This document shows positions 9,641 through 19,615 of a stretch of 64,000 nt of DNA, in pieces. The notes under the pieces were generated by a model. It was not told where the DNA came from. It did not search any database and was given only the letters and a program-made list of their open reading frames with translations. The stretch's first letter is position 1, and the number at the start of each line of letters is the position of its first letter. Origin of the DNA: Bicyclus anynana. Taxonomy: Eukaryota; Arthropoda; Insecta; Lepidoptera; Nymphalidae. The stretch lies in the NCBI RefSeq assembly GCF_947172395.1, contig NC_069094.1, positions 1,634,501 through 1,698,500 of the forward strand, given 5' to 3'. Position numbers and translations under genes: made by a program.

Positions 9641-11069
9641 TGTGAACAATTATAACATTTGCGTTTTGCTCACATCTGAAGATCTTTTTTCAGATATAGA
9701 AATATTTTTGACCTTTAATTTTTAATTTATATTAGTTGACTTGGCTAGTGAGGGTTAGAATTTTTTAGTTCATTCGGATCGAGATGTCAATTTTCACCCG
9801 TTGATTATTGTTGTAATTTGAGTATTGCCGTTGAGTATTGCCTAAGTTTTTGGCTTAATTGTAGATAGTTATGTCTAAAAAATTAATGAATAATATTTTT
9901 TCAAATATCCAAGCATTTTAAAACATGTCTAGTATAGAAAAGAAAATAAATTTAATCAAATAAACTCATAGTTTTACCACCAGCTCTTAGTGTAGCAAGA
10001 AAGCTCCGGAATTCAGATTAATAGTTCGCAGCGAATTTCCGAGAGTTTGAAGTCTTATCAAATCGTCCTCTCAACTGTCGGTGACGTCACTAACCCGCAA
10101 TTGGGCGATTTAAATTGAAGTTTAACTAATTTAGTTTCAGCGACGTCGTGTACCGAATAGACCGGCAGACAAGCACATGTTGTATCCTTATTATGTGTGA
10201 AATGTGAGATTTATTGCTTCTTGCGGACTTGGTTTTTATCTAGTTACGTAAGTACATTGAGTTAAATATATCAATGGTTGCGTAAGTATAATGTGACAGA
10301 TGTGTTACAAAGTATTAGGACATTATATTGTTAAAAATAAATATTATTTAGCCACCCAACCTATAAATAACTTACTAAGGGGTCTAAGGGCAAAATCCTT
10401 AAGTAGATAATTAAATTCTCTTAAATAATATATTGATACCTTCAATGAGTCATTAAAAAGGCTGGTTGTGTTTTATATGTTGACGATATGAAAACTTATC
10501 ATAGTGTGATGTTTTTGTAATTATGTTATAATTTTTATTTGCATGCCAGAAATGGTCGGAACCTACAGCGCTGCTTAAACGTTTTATATTCTGTAGATAC
10601 AACATTGTACATATTTTAATTGTTTAGAATTTTTCCAAAAGAACAATTCAGATAGTAGGTACGAGTTGGTACATTTTCTTCGTGAAACGCTAACTTTTTT
10701 ATTTTTATAAATTGTTTATTTTTATATTCTTTAAAAAGTGAAAAATAAATAAACAAAATGTAGGTAAGATCAAATACTTTAAAACATAAATAAAAGCTTG
10801 CATGCAACGTGCAAACAAAAATATATTAGCATGAAACAGGCTCACTTAGATTTTGTTTACGGAAGAAATAGGCCAGCCTTTGTGTACAAACGAAATGCCG
10901 TCATAAAACGAATGAAAGCCTCCACGCCTCGGGGTTGGATTTTTTCCTCTTGCAAAGAATTTCCAGCATATTTATTGTAAAAGGCAATGTTTTGTTTTTT
11001 AAAATTATACTTTAGTGTAGAATTAGTGGGAAAAGCCGGGATTGGGTTATAAAAGAAGATACCTATATA
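9641..11069. other. AT-rich sequence, no gene recognised
   Basis: A slightly richer stretch at 9980-10200 contains AGTTTCAG followed by CGACGTCGTGTACC, which resembles a splice acceptor. The following frame is short and matches no family I know. Overlapping short frames at 10616-11144 show no domain. Confidence 0.4.
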
Positions 11070-11170
11070 GCTTGTTAAATTCGTTCGTAACACTCTCAAT
11101 GGCACGCGCGGGTCGGGAGGGGGGTAGCGATGACCCGCGCGCACGTTTTAATCCCCCCCCCCCCCCCCCC
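11070..11170. mobile_element. GC-rich MITE, family TAGCTTGGC, one end, with poly-C
   Basis: TAGCTTGTTAAATTCGTTCG then TAACACTC matches the terminus of the elements at 1082 and 61216. The GC-rich interior (GACCCGCGCGCACG) follows, and a run of about 18 C residues ends it. The other terminus is absent. Confidence 0.6.
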
Positions 11171-11346
11171 ATTAGATGATGGTACTATTGTGGTGAAGAC
11201 CCACCACCACACATCGACATCGACATCTTTTCGTTCGACATTCCTCAGTGCCTGAAGACGAAAGTCTTCGAACACTGAAAAAATTTCAGCCGATAGCGGT
11301 GAAACAGGAAATTCTGCTATCTCTTTCATTGCGTTTTAACATGGGA

Positions 11347-11546
11347 CCAGGGGCGTAGCTAGCGCCGTATACGGGCCTCCTTACGTGTGAAACAAAAAAT
11401 ATCCACTATCTCACTTAATCAGGTGTTTCCCGAAAAAAAACTAAAAAGTTTTCACTTCAGAAATGATAAAATTTCTTTGGTGTGGTGTGTTCCCCAACTA
11501 ATGTTGATACAGGGCCCCAAGGCCCCAAGGCACGCTACGCCACTGG
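11347..11546. mobile_element. MITE candidate with CCAGNGGCGTAGC termini
   Basis: The left end CCAGGGGCGTAGC is mirrored by GCTACGCCACTGG at the right, and GCC-rich blocks next to the ends also pair. No matching target duplication was found, so the call rests on the inverted ends. Confidence 0.45.
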
Positions 11547-11854
11547 ATGTTAAATTATTGTCTATTTCTCTTCACTTGGTGGCTAGACCCACTAATGAGG
11601 TGTGATTTATGTGTATGACTAGGATCTTTCCTGAAAATTAATGCAAGTACCAAGCAGAAATGCTCTTAAATTTGGTTTCGTAATATTTCACGAGTAGTAA
11701 AAGGCCCTTGATCACAAGTTACGACATTTTAATTTTCATCCACAAAACAACAACATCGCCGATACTGTAATAAGCATTACAACATCACTTTCTCTTCCTG
11801 ATAATGTTGAATTTATGCGCAACTGTAGCAAACTGGATTATTATAAAACATTAT

Positions 11855-11975
11855 TCTATACTAATATCATAAAAGGTAAAATTTGTGAGGTTTTAGGGGT
11901 AATCCTTGAATCCAATGAACCGATTCTGAAAATTCTATTACCGATAGAATCTTATTTGTGAGAATCATTATCCTG
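11855..11975 (+). mobile_element. Helitron 5' fragment
   Basis: It starts TCTATACTAATATCATAAAA and continues GGTAAAATTTGTGAGG and GAACCGATTCTGAAAATTCT, the 5' block order of the element at 60808-61000 read from its own 5' end. The 3' part is lost. Confidence 0.65.
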
Positions 11976-12549
11976 GTAATAATAATGACCATAGTAATGG
12001 CGGTAGGGTGGTTCTAGTCCCATCTCTTTCATCCCAATTCAACGAAAGAGATAGTGATATTTCCGGTTGCGCCGCTATTAGTTGATATTTTGTCTATTTC
12101 TCTTTACGGGATATGACTATTCCTTAGACCTAAATAGGCTGAAACTGGTTAGAGGCACATGTAAGTAGGCTTCTCTGACTCAAGAGTTAGGAAGATATTT
12201 GTTCCTTTTTCATCAGGGAGTCGCAATGTAATTTTTTGCTTACTAATTGCTGGCAATTAGGGCTAGCTCAGTTTTGCACAAAAATCAAATCTGAATAAAG
12301 GAAAACTACCTACAGTTTTCCATTTATTTCATATTTAATCTCATAATCATATTTAAATATTTTTAAATTTTTAGAGTAGGTGTATGGTTTGTCGACGTAT
12401 ATTATTGTTATTAATACATCAAAGTAACATCATCATTGCATGCGAGTACCTAATATAAAGACAAACACATAAAGAATTCACAACTGTGTCAATACCATTA
12501 TAAATATACCATTTTGTATGTACTTTAGATATTATCTAGTTAAATTTAA

Positions 12550-12760
12550 AAAAAAAACGGTTGTCTGTAAAGTCGGTTTACTGACGATAGTTGAACGTGG
12601 CAACGTCGGAAAATACTGATGGAATGGTTGCATTTTTATATATACTTTATTTCTTGTAAAAAAAGTTGGCAATCCTAGAGCGAGGGAACGACGCATGACG
12701 TCATCTTTTTTCGAGTTTGCATCTGGTTTCATCGAATTATAAGACGTTGTCACGTCAAAA
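12550..12760. mobile_element. Candidate DNA-element remnant
   Basis: TTGAACGTGGCAACGTCG on the left is mirrored imperfectly by GACGTTGTCACGTCAAA on the right, with ACGGTTGTCTGTAAAGTCGG outside. I have an impression of seeing this motif in other Lepidoptera but cannot name a family. Low certainty. Confidence 0.35.
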
Positions 12761-13097
12761 CAGTAGCTATAAACCGTGTATGTATCTATTATGTGTATGG
12801 ACAACAAATACAATTAAGTAGTACCTCCTAAAAATGAGGGAAGGGGAAAAAAGGTCATATGAAAAGAGAAAAAACATCAACACAAAAACTTTATTACTTA
12901 ACATATGAATTTGAGATTCTTTGTAAAAATTTCATCCGGTGCTGTACCTATCACACAGTAGGTAAATGACATTTTGTCAATGATTTGATATTTATTTTAG
13001 TTGATAGTAAAGACCAAAATACTGAATAGGCAAGCTGAACTACTTAATAAATTTTAATAAAATTTACACACCGTGTGAATTTTGATCCAACTTGATT

Positions 13098-13139
13098 GGG
13101 GTAGGGTAGTGTAGGGGTAGGGTAGGGTATGAATAGGGA
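13098..13139 (+). repeat. Short GGGTA/GGGGTA tandem stretch
   Basis: It contains GGGGTAGGGTAGTGTAGGGG-type units like the longer array at 36842-36986, which sits inside a Helitron. It is probably a decayed relic of that element type. Confidence 0.6.
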
Positions 13140-13250
13140 AGAAGTAAATACGTATAAGTAGAAAGCGAACTAGTCATATAGCTATTCGTTTTCTTCTGAC
13201 CGGAGATAGAAAGAAAACGAAAAAGACGCAGATGAAGTCTTGGTCTAAAT

Positions 13251-13708
13251 CAGAGGTTCCCAAACATTTTTTTCTCATAGACCACTTTCCAATTTAACTG
13301 GTTCTGGTGGACCCCCTGCTTAATTTCTATCCAAAACTCGACAAACAATGTAATTATATTCGTCTATGGAAATTTTAGTTGCAGCCGAAACACCATCATA
13401 AAATATAAGTTCTAAAAAAAATAGTGAGAATTGATTACTTAATGAATAGTGCTGTGAGTGGATGACAAAAAAAAAGTTATTTCAACCAACTTAAATTTTT
13501 GATTTTTGCTCACAGCACAAGGAAGCAATTACTTCACACTTCACTTTTTTTATTTAGAAAACTCCCCAATCGGTATGAAACCAGATAAATATTCGTGAAC
13601 CCCGATTACGAATCGTAAAACCCCATTTTTATGTCACACCAACGTAGACCCCCGCCGAGTGGTCTGTAGACTCCTAGGGGTGCACCTAGACCACTTTGGG
13701 AATCGATG
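13251..13708 (+). mobile_element. hAT-like non-autonomous element with 8-bp duplication
   Basis: The element starts CAGAGGTTCCCAAAC and ends CTTTGGGAATCGATG, imperfect inverted termini of the kind CA..G.TTCCCAAA. GTCTAAAT lies immediately before and after it (13243-13250 and 13709-13716), a perfect 8-bp target duplication. Inner blocks ATAGACCACTTTCC and CCTAGACCACTTTGGG also echo each other. At 458 bp without a long reading frame it cannot encode a transposase. The termini differ from the MITE at 161-472, so this is a separate hAT lineage. Confidence 0.9.
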
Positions 13709-14003
13709 GTCTAAATTCTAAAGACATATTGTCACAGTTTCAGATTATCACTGTTCATATTAGGTACTGGTATAAAGTGGAAGTCTAAAGGCTCTCACAT
13801 ACATAGTATGTTAGTAATTTAATCGCGTTAAGGACACTATCGCGAGGAAAATCATCACTTGGGGAAATAACAATGAAACTCATACCTACATAACATTTAT
13901 ACACATTGTAAACAAGTATAATTATTTTCTATCTATATATCTACGAATATCTATCTGTATGCTGTTGGTAAATTGCTCACATTTCACAGAAACTTAGTAC
14001 TTA

Positions 14004-14083
14004 TCTATACTAATATTATAAAGCTGAAAAGTTTGTTTGTTTGTTTGAACGCGCTAATCTGAGGAACTACTGAGTGCCTAGTG
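14004..14083 (+). mobile_element. Helitron 5' fragment (plus)
   Basis: It begins TCTATACTAATATTATAAAG, preceded by A as expected for Helitron insertion, and continues to GAACGCGCTAATCTGAGGAA before diverging. It lies head to head with the complete minus-strand copy ending at 14429, with a hairpin between. Confidence 0.75.
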
Positions 14084-14123
14084 GGAGTTTTCAATATCTT
14101 CATACTGTTACTATCGCGTTGGC

Positions 14124-14212
14124 GTAAACGCGAATTTATATGGAATTGAAACAGTTGTGCAATAGTGCCACTAGATGGCGCTGTTTCAATTCTTTAGAAA
14201 TTCGCGTTTTAC
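14124..14212. repeat. Hairpin between two Helitron pieces
   Basis: GTAAACGCGAATTT and GAATTGAAACAG on the left pair with CTGTTTCAATTC and AAATTCGCGTTTTAC on the right. The loop contains ACTAGATGGCGCTG, a motif that also forms the ends of the small element at 18256-18347. Confidence 0.75.
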
Positions 14213-14237
14213 TACCTATTTTAACTTTATTACTTAA

Positions 14238-14429
14238 CTAGCTGACGCCGCGCGGTTTCACTCGCGTGGTTTCCGTTCCCGTAGGAATACGGGGATAATA
14301 TATAGCCTATAGCCTTCCTCGATAAATGGGTCATCTAACAAATCGTACCAGTAGTTCCTGAGATTAGCGCGTTCAATCAAACAAACAAACAAACAAACAA
14401 ATTCTTCAGCTTTATAATATTAGTATAGA
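14238..14429 (-). mobile_element. Complete short Helitron (minus)
   Basis: On the minus strand it runs from TCTATACTAATATTATAAAG to CGCGCGGCGTCAGCTAG. It sits between A and T exactly as Helitrons do, leaving no target duplication. The 3' end carries GGGAACGGAAACCACGCGAG-type sequence before CTAG. It has no RepHel coding sequence. A TTTG microsatellite lies near the 5' end. Confidence 0.88.
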
Positions 14430-14765
14430 TACAACTTTGTTTATCATACATATTTAGACTGTCTTACTTTTGTTTTACAACTGTGGAAGAAAGTGATTAC
14501 CCACTACAATACAGGGAATCCTAGAGTGGTAATCTCAGACCTATGTTAAACATTGTTATGTAGATACTTGTGAATCGATAAACAATGCTGCGTTCGACTC
14601 CTGCGTCGGACAATAAAATCAAACTGAGTATTGCTTTATTCCAAGAAAATCCCAATAAAAATTCTCAGCTCGGAGTTGGGAAGTTGGTAGTGTTAAAGCC
14701 GCGTGCCTAGAAGAGCACATTTTGAATCCACTGTCCCTGTGATTAAAAAAGGTTGAAGCGTCTAT

Positions 14766-15009
14766 GAGCTGTGATAGCCCAGTGGATATGACCTCTGCCT
14801 CCAATTCCGGAGGGTGTGGGTTCGAATCCGGTCAAAAACATCGGAAAGTCAGGAAAACATCGTGAGGAAACCTGCATAGCTGAGAAATATCTTAATTATC
14901 TGCGTGTGTGAAGTCTGTCAGTTGGGCCAGGGTGGTGGATTATTGGCCTAACCCCTCTCATTCAGAGAGGAGACTCGAGCTCAGTAGTGAGCCGAATATG
15001 GGTTGATAT
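14766..15009 (+). mobile_element. SINE family 2
   Basis: The head GCTGTGATAGCCCAGTGGAT and B-box GGGTTCGAATCCGGTC are present. The middle is shortened: the CCTCCAACTTTTCAGTTGTG block is missing. The tail AGTGAGCCGAATATGGGTTG is intact. Confidence 0.88.
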
Positions 15010-15493
15010 GGGGTATGGGGTCTATGATTTTGTTTTATTTTTTCCCACTTCTACTAGACTAGTTGAATGAATAGAATGGACTGGTAATATTGGTCATATG
15101 TAAAAGACATGGCAAATATTTCCATCAGTTAATTTAGTTGTTATGGCTATTATTATTGTCCTTAATTTTTCTAATTACGTTAAACTTCTGTAACAGCATA
15201 ATCCAGTGTAATCCACCAATCAGATTTATCCGAAAGTATGAATACTAATGATTGTACTTAACGAGCCATTCGTGGTGAATGGTTTGCATGCTAATTAGGG
15301 CTATCAATAGCAACACTGAGCACGGCACACCTATTGGGATCCATTGTGGAGTTCGCAAATAAGCGATTGACCATTCATAGCCGCGTCACGCGGACTTAAT
15401 GGTTCATTGATATTGAGGACGTACCTACCTACCTATTTTATATTTACTTAAACCAAAACTAAGACTCAGAATATATACAAGTTTACTGTGACT
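15010..15493. other. AT-rich sequence, nothing recognised
   Basis: No element or coding signal was seen. A CTACCTACCTA microsatellite lies near 15425. Confidence 0.4.
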
Positions 15494-15640
15494 AAGATTA
15501 TAAAGAGGTAAAGTTTATGTTAATGTAGGGGGTAGATAATCTCCGGATCTACGAAACCGATTTTGAAAATTCTTTTGCCACTTCTTTTTGAGTGTTATAG
15601 GGTATTCTTTATCCCAGTTTTCTTACGGAAAAAGGAACTA
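15494..15640 (+). mobile_element. Helitron-related 5' fragment
   Basis: The blocks AGATTATAAAGAGGTAAAGT, TAGGGGGTAGATAATCTCCG and ACCGATTTTGAAAATTCTTT match the family at 60808-61000. The ends are decayed. Confidence 0.5.
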
Positions 15641-15907
15641 GATGGATGAAACTGCGAGGCGTTGGTTAGATGAATAAATAACCCCTGTTTTTCCACCTAT
15701 AAGGTAGAATTTTTTTTTTTCCAAAATTTTTTTTTTTCAAATTTAAATTTTACCCTTTCCCATACATTTTTTATCCAAAAAAATCGGACCACTCAGTAAA
15801 AAGTTACACGTGTAAAAATATACACTTCGAATTGATAACCTAACCTTCTCTCCGTTTTTCGTAGGTTGATAAGCGCGACAACCCGACGTACAACGACCAA
15901 CCCTCAG

Positions 15908-16157
15908 AGCGGGGGCACACGATGCGTTGCGGCGGCGGTGCGGACTTGCAACCACCGAGTCGAGGCGGCGAGGGGTGAATGCGTTGCGACGTCGGAGCGG
16001 TACCGCTCAGTTGTGAGTCACAACTTCACAAGGATTTACAGACGCGGCTACGGCGCCGCTGCGATATAACAACGTTGCGGCGCCACACCGCTCATGTGCC
16101 CGCTGATGCAGTGAAATCTTTGCGATGCGGCGCCGCAACGCATCGTGTGCCCCCGCT
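15908..16157. mobile_element. GC-rich MITE with 27-bp perfect inverted termini
   Basis: The left end AGCGGGGGCACACGATGCGT (continuing TGCGGCG) is an exact mirror of the right end at 16131-16157. The interior repeats GCGTTGCG/CGCAACG-type words and contains the palindrome-rich TACGGCGCCGCTGCG. Composition is sharply GC-rich against its surroundings. The flanks CAG and GTT give no clear target duplication. Reading frames crossing it (one of 185 codons) change character at the element edges and are by-products of high GC. Confidence 0.88.
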
Positions 16158-16536
16158 GTTAGTGGCAAATGCGGAAGGCCCAGAAAAGAAGACGAAGTGC
16201 GACAAGAGCGACATCCTCATCGGGCCATTTATGTTTATGGCACTATCTTATTCTTCTTTTCCTGGGCCTTTTCCACACTTGGCTAAGGTTTGGCCGTTGT
16301 ACGTAGGTCCCTTTGGTGCTGGTACCCGCTGGAGTCACTCCAGCCAACCGAGCATGCCGTCCAGGTCGCCGAACGCCTCGTGGAGTGTTGCTGGTGATCC
16401 AATGTGTGCTGCGCGTTGTTCAGATACACCTCTGCATAACATGTATCGGGGTCTCTTCTTCCTCCATGCACGCTCTGCAAAGAGGACTGTCGGTTATACC
16501 TTGAACCGAAAGGTGTTTATTGTGTCCTGCCATTAA
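16158..16536. other. GC-rich block of unknown nature with a hairpin
   Basis: Directly right of the GC-rich MITE, AAGGCCCAGAAAAGAAGACG (16175-16194) pairs with the block ending CTTCTTTTCCTGGGCCTT (16247-16270). The rest (to about 16500) stays GC-rich and open on several frames, but I recognise no protein. It may be a decayed retroelement or a unique sequence. Confidence 0.4.
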
Positions 16537-16646
16537 TTCCGTAACAGGTTTAAGTTTGCTACGGTTAAGTTCAAGTAGCTGAGTTATGGCACTATATACG
16601 TCTTTTATTTTAAAGCGTCATCTATGAACGATAGATTGAACTAAGA

Positions 16647-17112
16647 ATGAGGATGATGAATATATTATTTTTATGAAACACTCGGGTAAATAAGGTCAAT
16701 ATTAACTAATTAATATAATGTAAAAAACAAAGATTGACTGGATGTTTGCAAAATAAATAAGATTACAAAATTTCAAAATCTACTAAAAATCTTTTTCCTT
16801 ATATTAAACGTTTCTTACAAACGTTAATTTTTCAATAAATGAACTATAAACATAAACGCACAAATAACAAAGATATTTATAATTTTGTTTGAACGCCCAT
16901 ACAAATCTAACGATCATTATGATCAACGACGTCATTAGTTCGTACCATTTTGTATGGGGCCTTTTTTCAAGGATCCGTGGCTGTGCTATCCCTGTAGCTC
17001 CAAAAGTAACGATCGCAGAGATCCTGTTAATTTTAGAAAATTGCTTTACTATTAGGATATTCCTAATTCGAATAACTACTTACAATTAAAAAAAAAAATG
17101 ACATCATCCTTC
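16647..17112 (+). mobile_element. 0.5-kb TIR element (GGATGATGA family), copy 1
   Basis: It runs from GAGGATGATGAATATATT to ATGACATCATCCTTC. Shared blocks in order are ACTCGGGTAAATAAGGTCAA, AAATTTCAAAATCTACTAAA, CATACAAATCTAACGATCAT, TTTTGTATGGGGC and CCCTGTAGCTCCAAAAGTAA. This is the most diverged of three copies (others at 55103 and 59139). It has no coding capacity. Confidence 0.85.
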
Positions 17113-17572
17113 TATTACATCATTCACAATCATAGTATTTATCTACATTTTACATATTAAATAGTATTTTAATTATTAATATTTTATTTGAATTATTTCG
17201 GTTTTTAGAGCATTCTAAATTGCTCGAATACCTAATTAAAACTGATTATTTTGCTAACTTTACTGACTTTACTAGATAATTTATCTAAAAATCCATCTGA
17301 TATGCTAAATTGTATCCTCTTCGATTATGATAGAGCTTAAAACTCTTTGACGAAGACCTTTGTATATAGAGCCGTTTACAAACGAGATACCTACCTAATT
17401 AAAACAGGAAATTATTATCAAATCAAAGAGAATACGTTATTTATTCTTACCCACTGAAACTCATTAAGTTATGCGAAAAATTATTTGTTTTCTGACTATG
17501 TAAAACGATCCACGAATTTAATAACCAAGTTAAGCACATAGAATTCTTAGTAAATTAGTAGGTAATTAGGTA
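17113..17572. other. AT-rich sequence, nothing recognised
   Basis: No element, hairpin or coding signal stood out. Confidence 0.4.
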
Positions 17573-17672
17573 CAGCTCGTGCGGAATATCTTGACACCTG
17601 GCTCGAACGATGTTTGTACTGTTTGTTTGGTTGTGTTCGGTAGGCAGGTGTCAAGTTAATGCGCACGAGTTA
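17573..17672. mobile_element. Short MITE with CGTGCGNATTAACTTGACACC ends
   Basis: The left AGCTCGTGCGGAATATCTTG then ACACCTGGC pairs with the right GCAGGTGTCAAGTTAATGCG then CACGAGT. A related element at 31027-31117 shares both termini and the GTACAAACATCATTCGAG block in opposite orientation. About 100 bp, non-coding. Confidence 0.75.
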
Positions 17673-17684
17673 TCTACCTACTTA

Positions 17685-17806
17685 CTGGTGGTGGTTCGAT
17701 CCCCACCCTCTGGACCATTGTTGTAGCCAGATACTACCATAGGTAAGTTACCTAAGGTAACACTTCAGACTTTTCCGACTAGTTGAAGACTTAAGGGAGT
17801 GTTGGT
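17685..17806 (+). mobile_element. SINE family 4, lacking most of its head
   Basis: It starts at the B-box (GGTGGTTCGATCCCCACC) and continues GGACCATTGTTGTA and CCGACTAGTTGAAGAC, as in the minus copy at 890-1032. The A-box half is missing where it meets the MITE on the left. Confidence 0.6.
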
Positions 17807-18255
17807 CAATACGGCAAAATTTATTTTTTAAAGTACAGAAGTATTTTAGTAAGTTTGAAGTAAAAATACCTTACTTAACATTAATTTTTAAACAGTTATA
17901 AATTTTTCGGAAAATTTAAAGTTAGGTTATTATTTTATCTTCCTTTACAACATACTTCCTGAATGATTGGTAATTGGTATAGGTATGTAATACATTCTGA
18001 ATGAATATCTAATGCCACAACTTTTCTTGAGAACTTCCTCCTTTTTGAAGTCGGTTAAAAATTGCGACCGCCGCGACATTGATTGCAATTTAATCCACCA
18101 GGTTAGAAAAGTATGTGGCACTATAGCTAGTTTGTTAAAAATTAAAGTAGATTCTTCCCCATTGTCAATGATACTCTATAATATAAAATTAATTTGTTCT
18201 GTATCTGTACAGATACGGCACATGATTGAACATAAATAAAAATCGTAAAATGTGT
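17807..18255. other. AT-rich sequence, nothing firmly recognised
   Basis: It contains the dispersed motif CTCCTTTTTGAAGTCGGTTA at 18039-18058. No coding signal. Confidence 0.4.
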
Positions 18256-18347
18256 AACAGCGCCATCTATGTAAAAGGTATATAACGATTACAAGAAAGC
18301 AACATTTAACTAAGTATTCTCGCTACACGGTAAAAGATGGCGCTGTT
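18256..18347. mobile_element. 92-bp MITE with AACAGCGCCATCT ends
   Basis: Perfect 13-bp inverted termini AACAGCGCCATCT / AGATGGCGCTGTT. It lies about 330 bp upstream of the coding exon start, so it may sit in or near the promoter or 5' UTR of that gene (inference). Confidence 0.65.
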
Positions 18348-18677
18348 CCCCACAACAATGACATTTGATAGATCACGTTTAGGACGCGATGGAATGTCAT
18401 AGCAGTTCGGTAATGGCCGCCGCCGAGGTGGTCTGTTCTTGGCATTATCAGTAAAACGCGAGTTAATTGGTTGTTTACCTTATTTACATCCACATTCTTA
18501 TCATTACACACGTTGTGACAAGTGTTCTATTGTTAGTTTGTGTCAACATAACATTGACGAGTGGTATTTGTGTGATTTTCGGCGTCTATGGCCGCGTTTA
18601 CGTAGCATTGAGATGGGAAAGCGTCCGGTATACAGTGTTGTGGTGTGATATAAAGGTATCGAGGTTATATCGCCCAG
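18348..18677 (+). other. Probable 5' UTR or promoter-proximal region of CenG1A
   Basis: Unique, less AT-rich sequence leading into the coding exon, with a GC-rich patch ATGGCCGCCGCCGAGGTGG. The frame of the downstream start codon is closed by TAA at 18651-18653, so coding cannot extend upstream within this exon. No TATA box or initiator could be assigned. It is unknown whether transcription begins here or an upstream UTR exon exists. Confidence 0.45.
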
Positions 18678-18873
18678 ATGCTGGGCTTCAGGAGCACGAT
18701 GTGCAACCGGCAGCACACGCAGGCGTGTCTGAACACGTCTCTGTCCATACGTCAAGAGATCCAGAGGTTCGAAAGTGTGCACCCATCGATATACGCGCTT
18801 TACGATCTCGTGGAACTCGTTCCTGACCCCTTGCTGGCTCAGCAGATTCGTGATCACGTCGTGGCTATTGAAG
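18678..18873 (+). CDS. CenG1A: First coding exon of centaurin-gamma / AGAP Arf-GAP (partial gene)
   Basis: This exon encodes 65 residues plus one base. The run SLSIRQEIQRFESVHPSIYA (residues 21-40), followed by a LYDLVEL segment and QQIRDHVVAIE (55-65), is the conserved N-terminus of the AGAP/centaurin-gamma family, just before its GTP-binding-protein-like domain. Human AGAP1 has a closely similar segment (EIQRFESVHPNIY ... QIREHV.AIED). The family protein continues with GTPase-like, PH, Arf-GAP zinc-finger and ankyrin domains and stimulates GTP hydrolysis on Arf at membranes; those parts are on later exons not seen here. Coding stops at GAAG|GTTGGT: a donor in phase 1, so the next exon would complete an Asp codon as in the family. 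The donor is not a strong consensus. An in-frame TAA at 18651 supports starting at 18678; Met8 (18699) has A at -3 and is an alternative start. Codon use and conservation mark it as real, unlike every other frame here. Confidence 0.88.
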
Positions 18874-19615
18874 GTTGGTTTGATCAACTTCATTTTGTGT
18901 CAACATTTGCTTATGGGTGATATTCAGCGAGTGTTTACAATCGTATTTAGATACGCGTTTCTAAGGAGACGCTGTTTTGTATTGGTAAGTCACGCTGGAT
19001 AACCTATTTGGTATCGATTTATATGCGTATTTGAACTCTCATAGTTGTGATTTTTGAATAGGTGTAATTGCAGGCATTTGTTTACAAAGAAAAAGCTGTA
19101 ATTAGGTATGAACTTTTGATAAATAGAGATTTGATTTTTTTTTTATAGAAATGTAGTTTTGGCTATGCAGATGTACCTATATTATATTAGATTATACTTA
19201 TACTTCAGACCGTCTGAGGGCTAACGACTATTTAGAGTATAAGCATTGGTAAGGTACTTCATAGCACTGTACCTAGTTGTAGAGCTTGTAAAGTCAAATA
19301 AGAGTCAAATGAAACTTGTAATAAAAGTTCCATAGCTCCAAACAGTACCTAAATAATCCTATGCTGAACTTTACATGGGCAAAGCCGATGACTAAAGCCG
19401 TTATTAACACAAATAACTGGCGATAATGACAAATTAATGACCTCATAGACAGGTAATTAAAACTAAATATAATTAATTTCTTACACAATTAAGTAGCTGT
19501 GTACACAGGGAGGTTAATGACATACCTACCAGCTAGCCTTTATCAATCTACTAAGGCACCTTGTCCACTAAGCGGTCACGACCAGCGGGTGTTAACAACT
19601 TTATATAGGTAATAA
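18874..19615. other. Start of presumed CenG1A intron 1
   Basis: AT-rich sequence after the splice donor. A GGGCTAACGACTATTTAGAG block near 19215 is related to the local triple repeat at 8.4-9.4 kb. Nothing else was recognised. Confidence 0.5.

Noticed and set aside
15979..16536. 185-codon open frame on the plus strand
   Set aside because: It spans a MITE with perfect inverted termini and an unrelated GC-rich block, overlaps other open frames on both strands, and shows no domain. Openness follows from high GC.
18467..18826. 119-codon frame overlapping the CenG1A exon in another phase, and a 116-codon frame on the opposite strand
   Set aside because: Both are shadows of the conserved exon; only the frame starting at 18678 matches a protein family.
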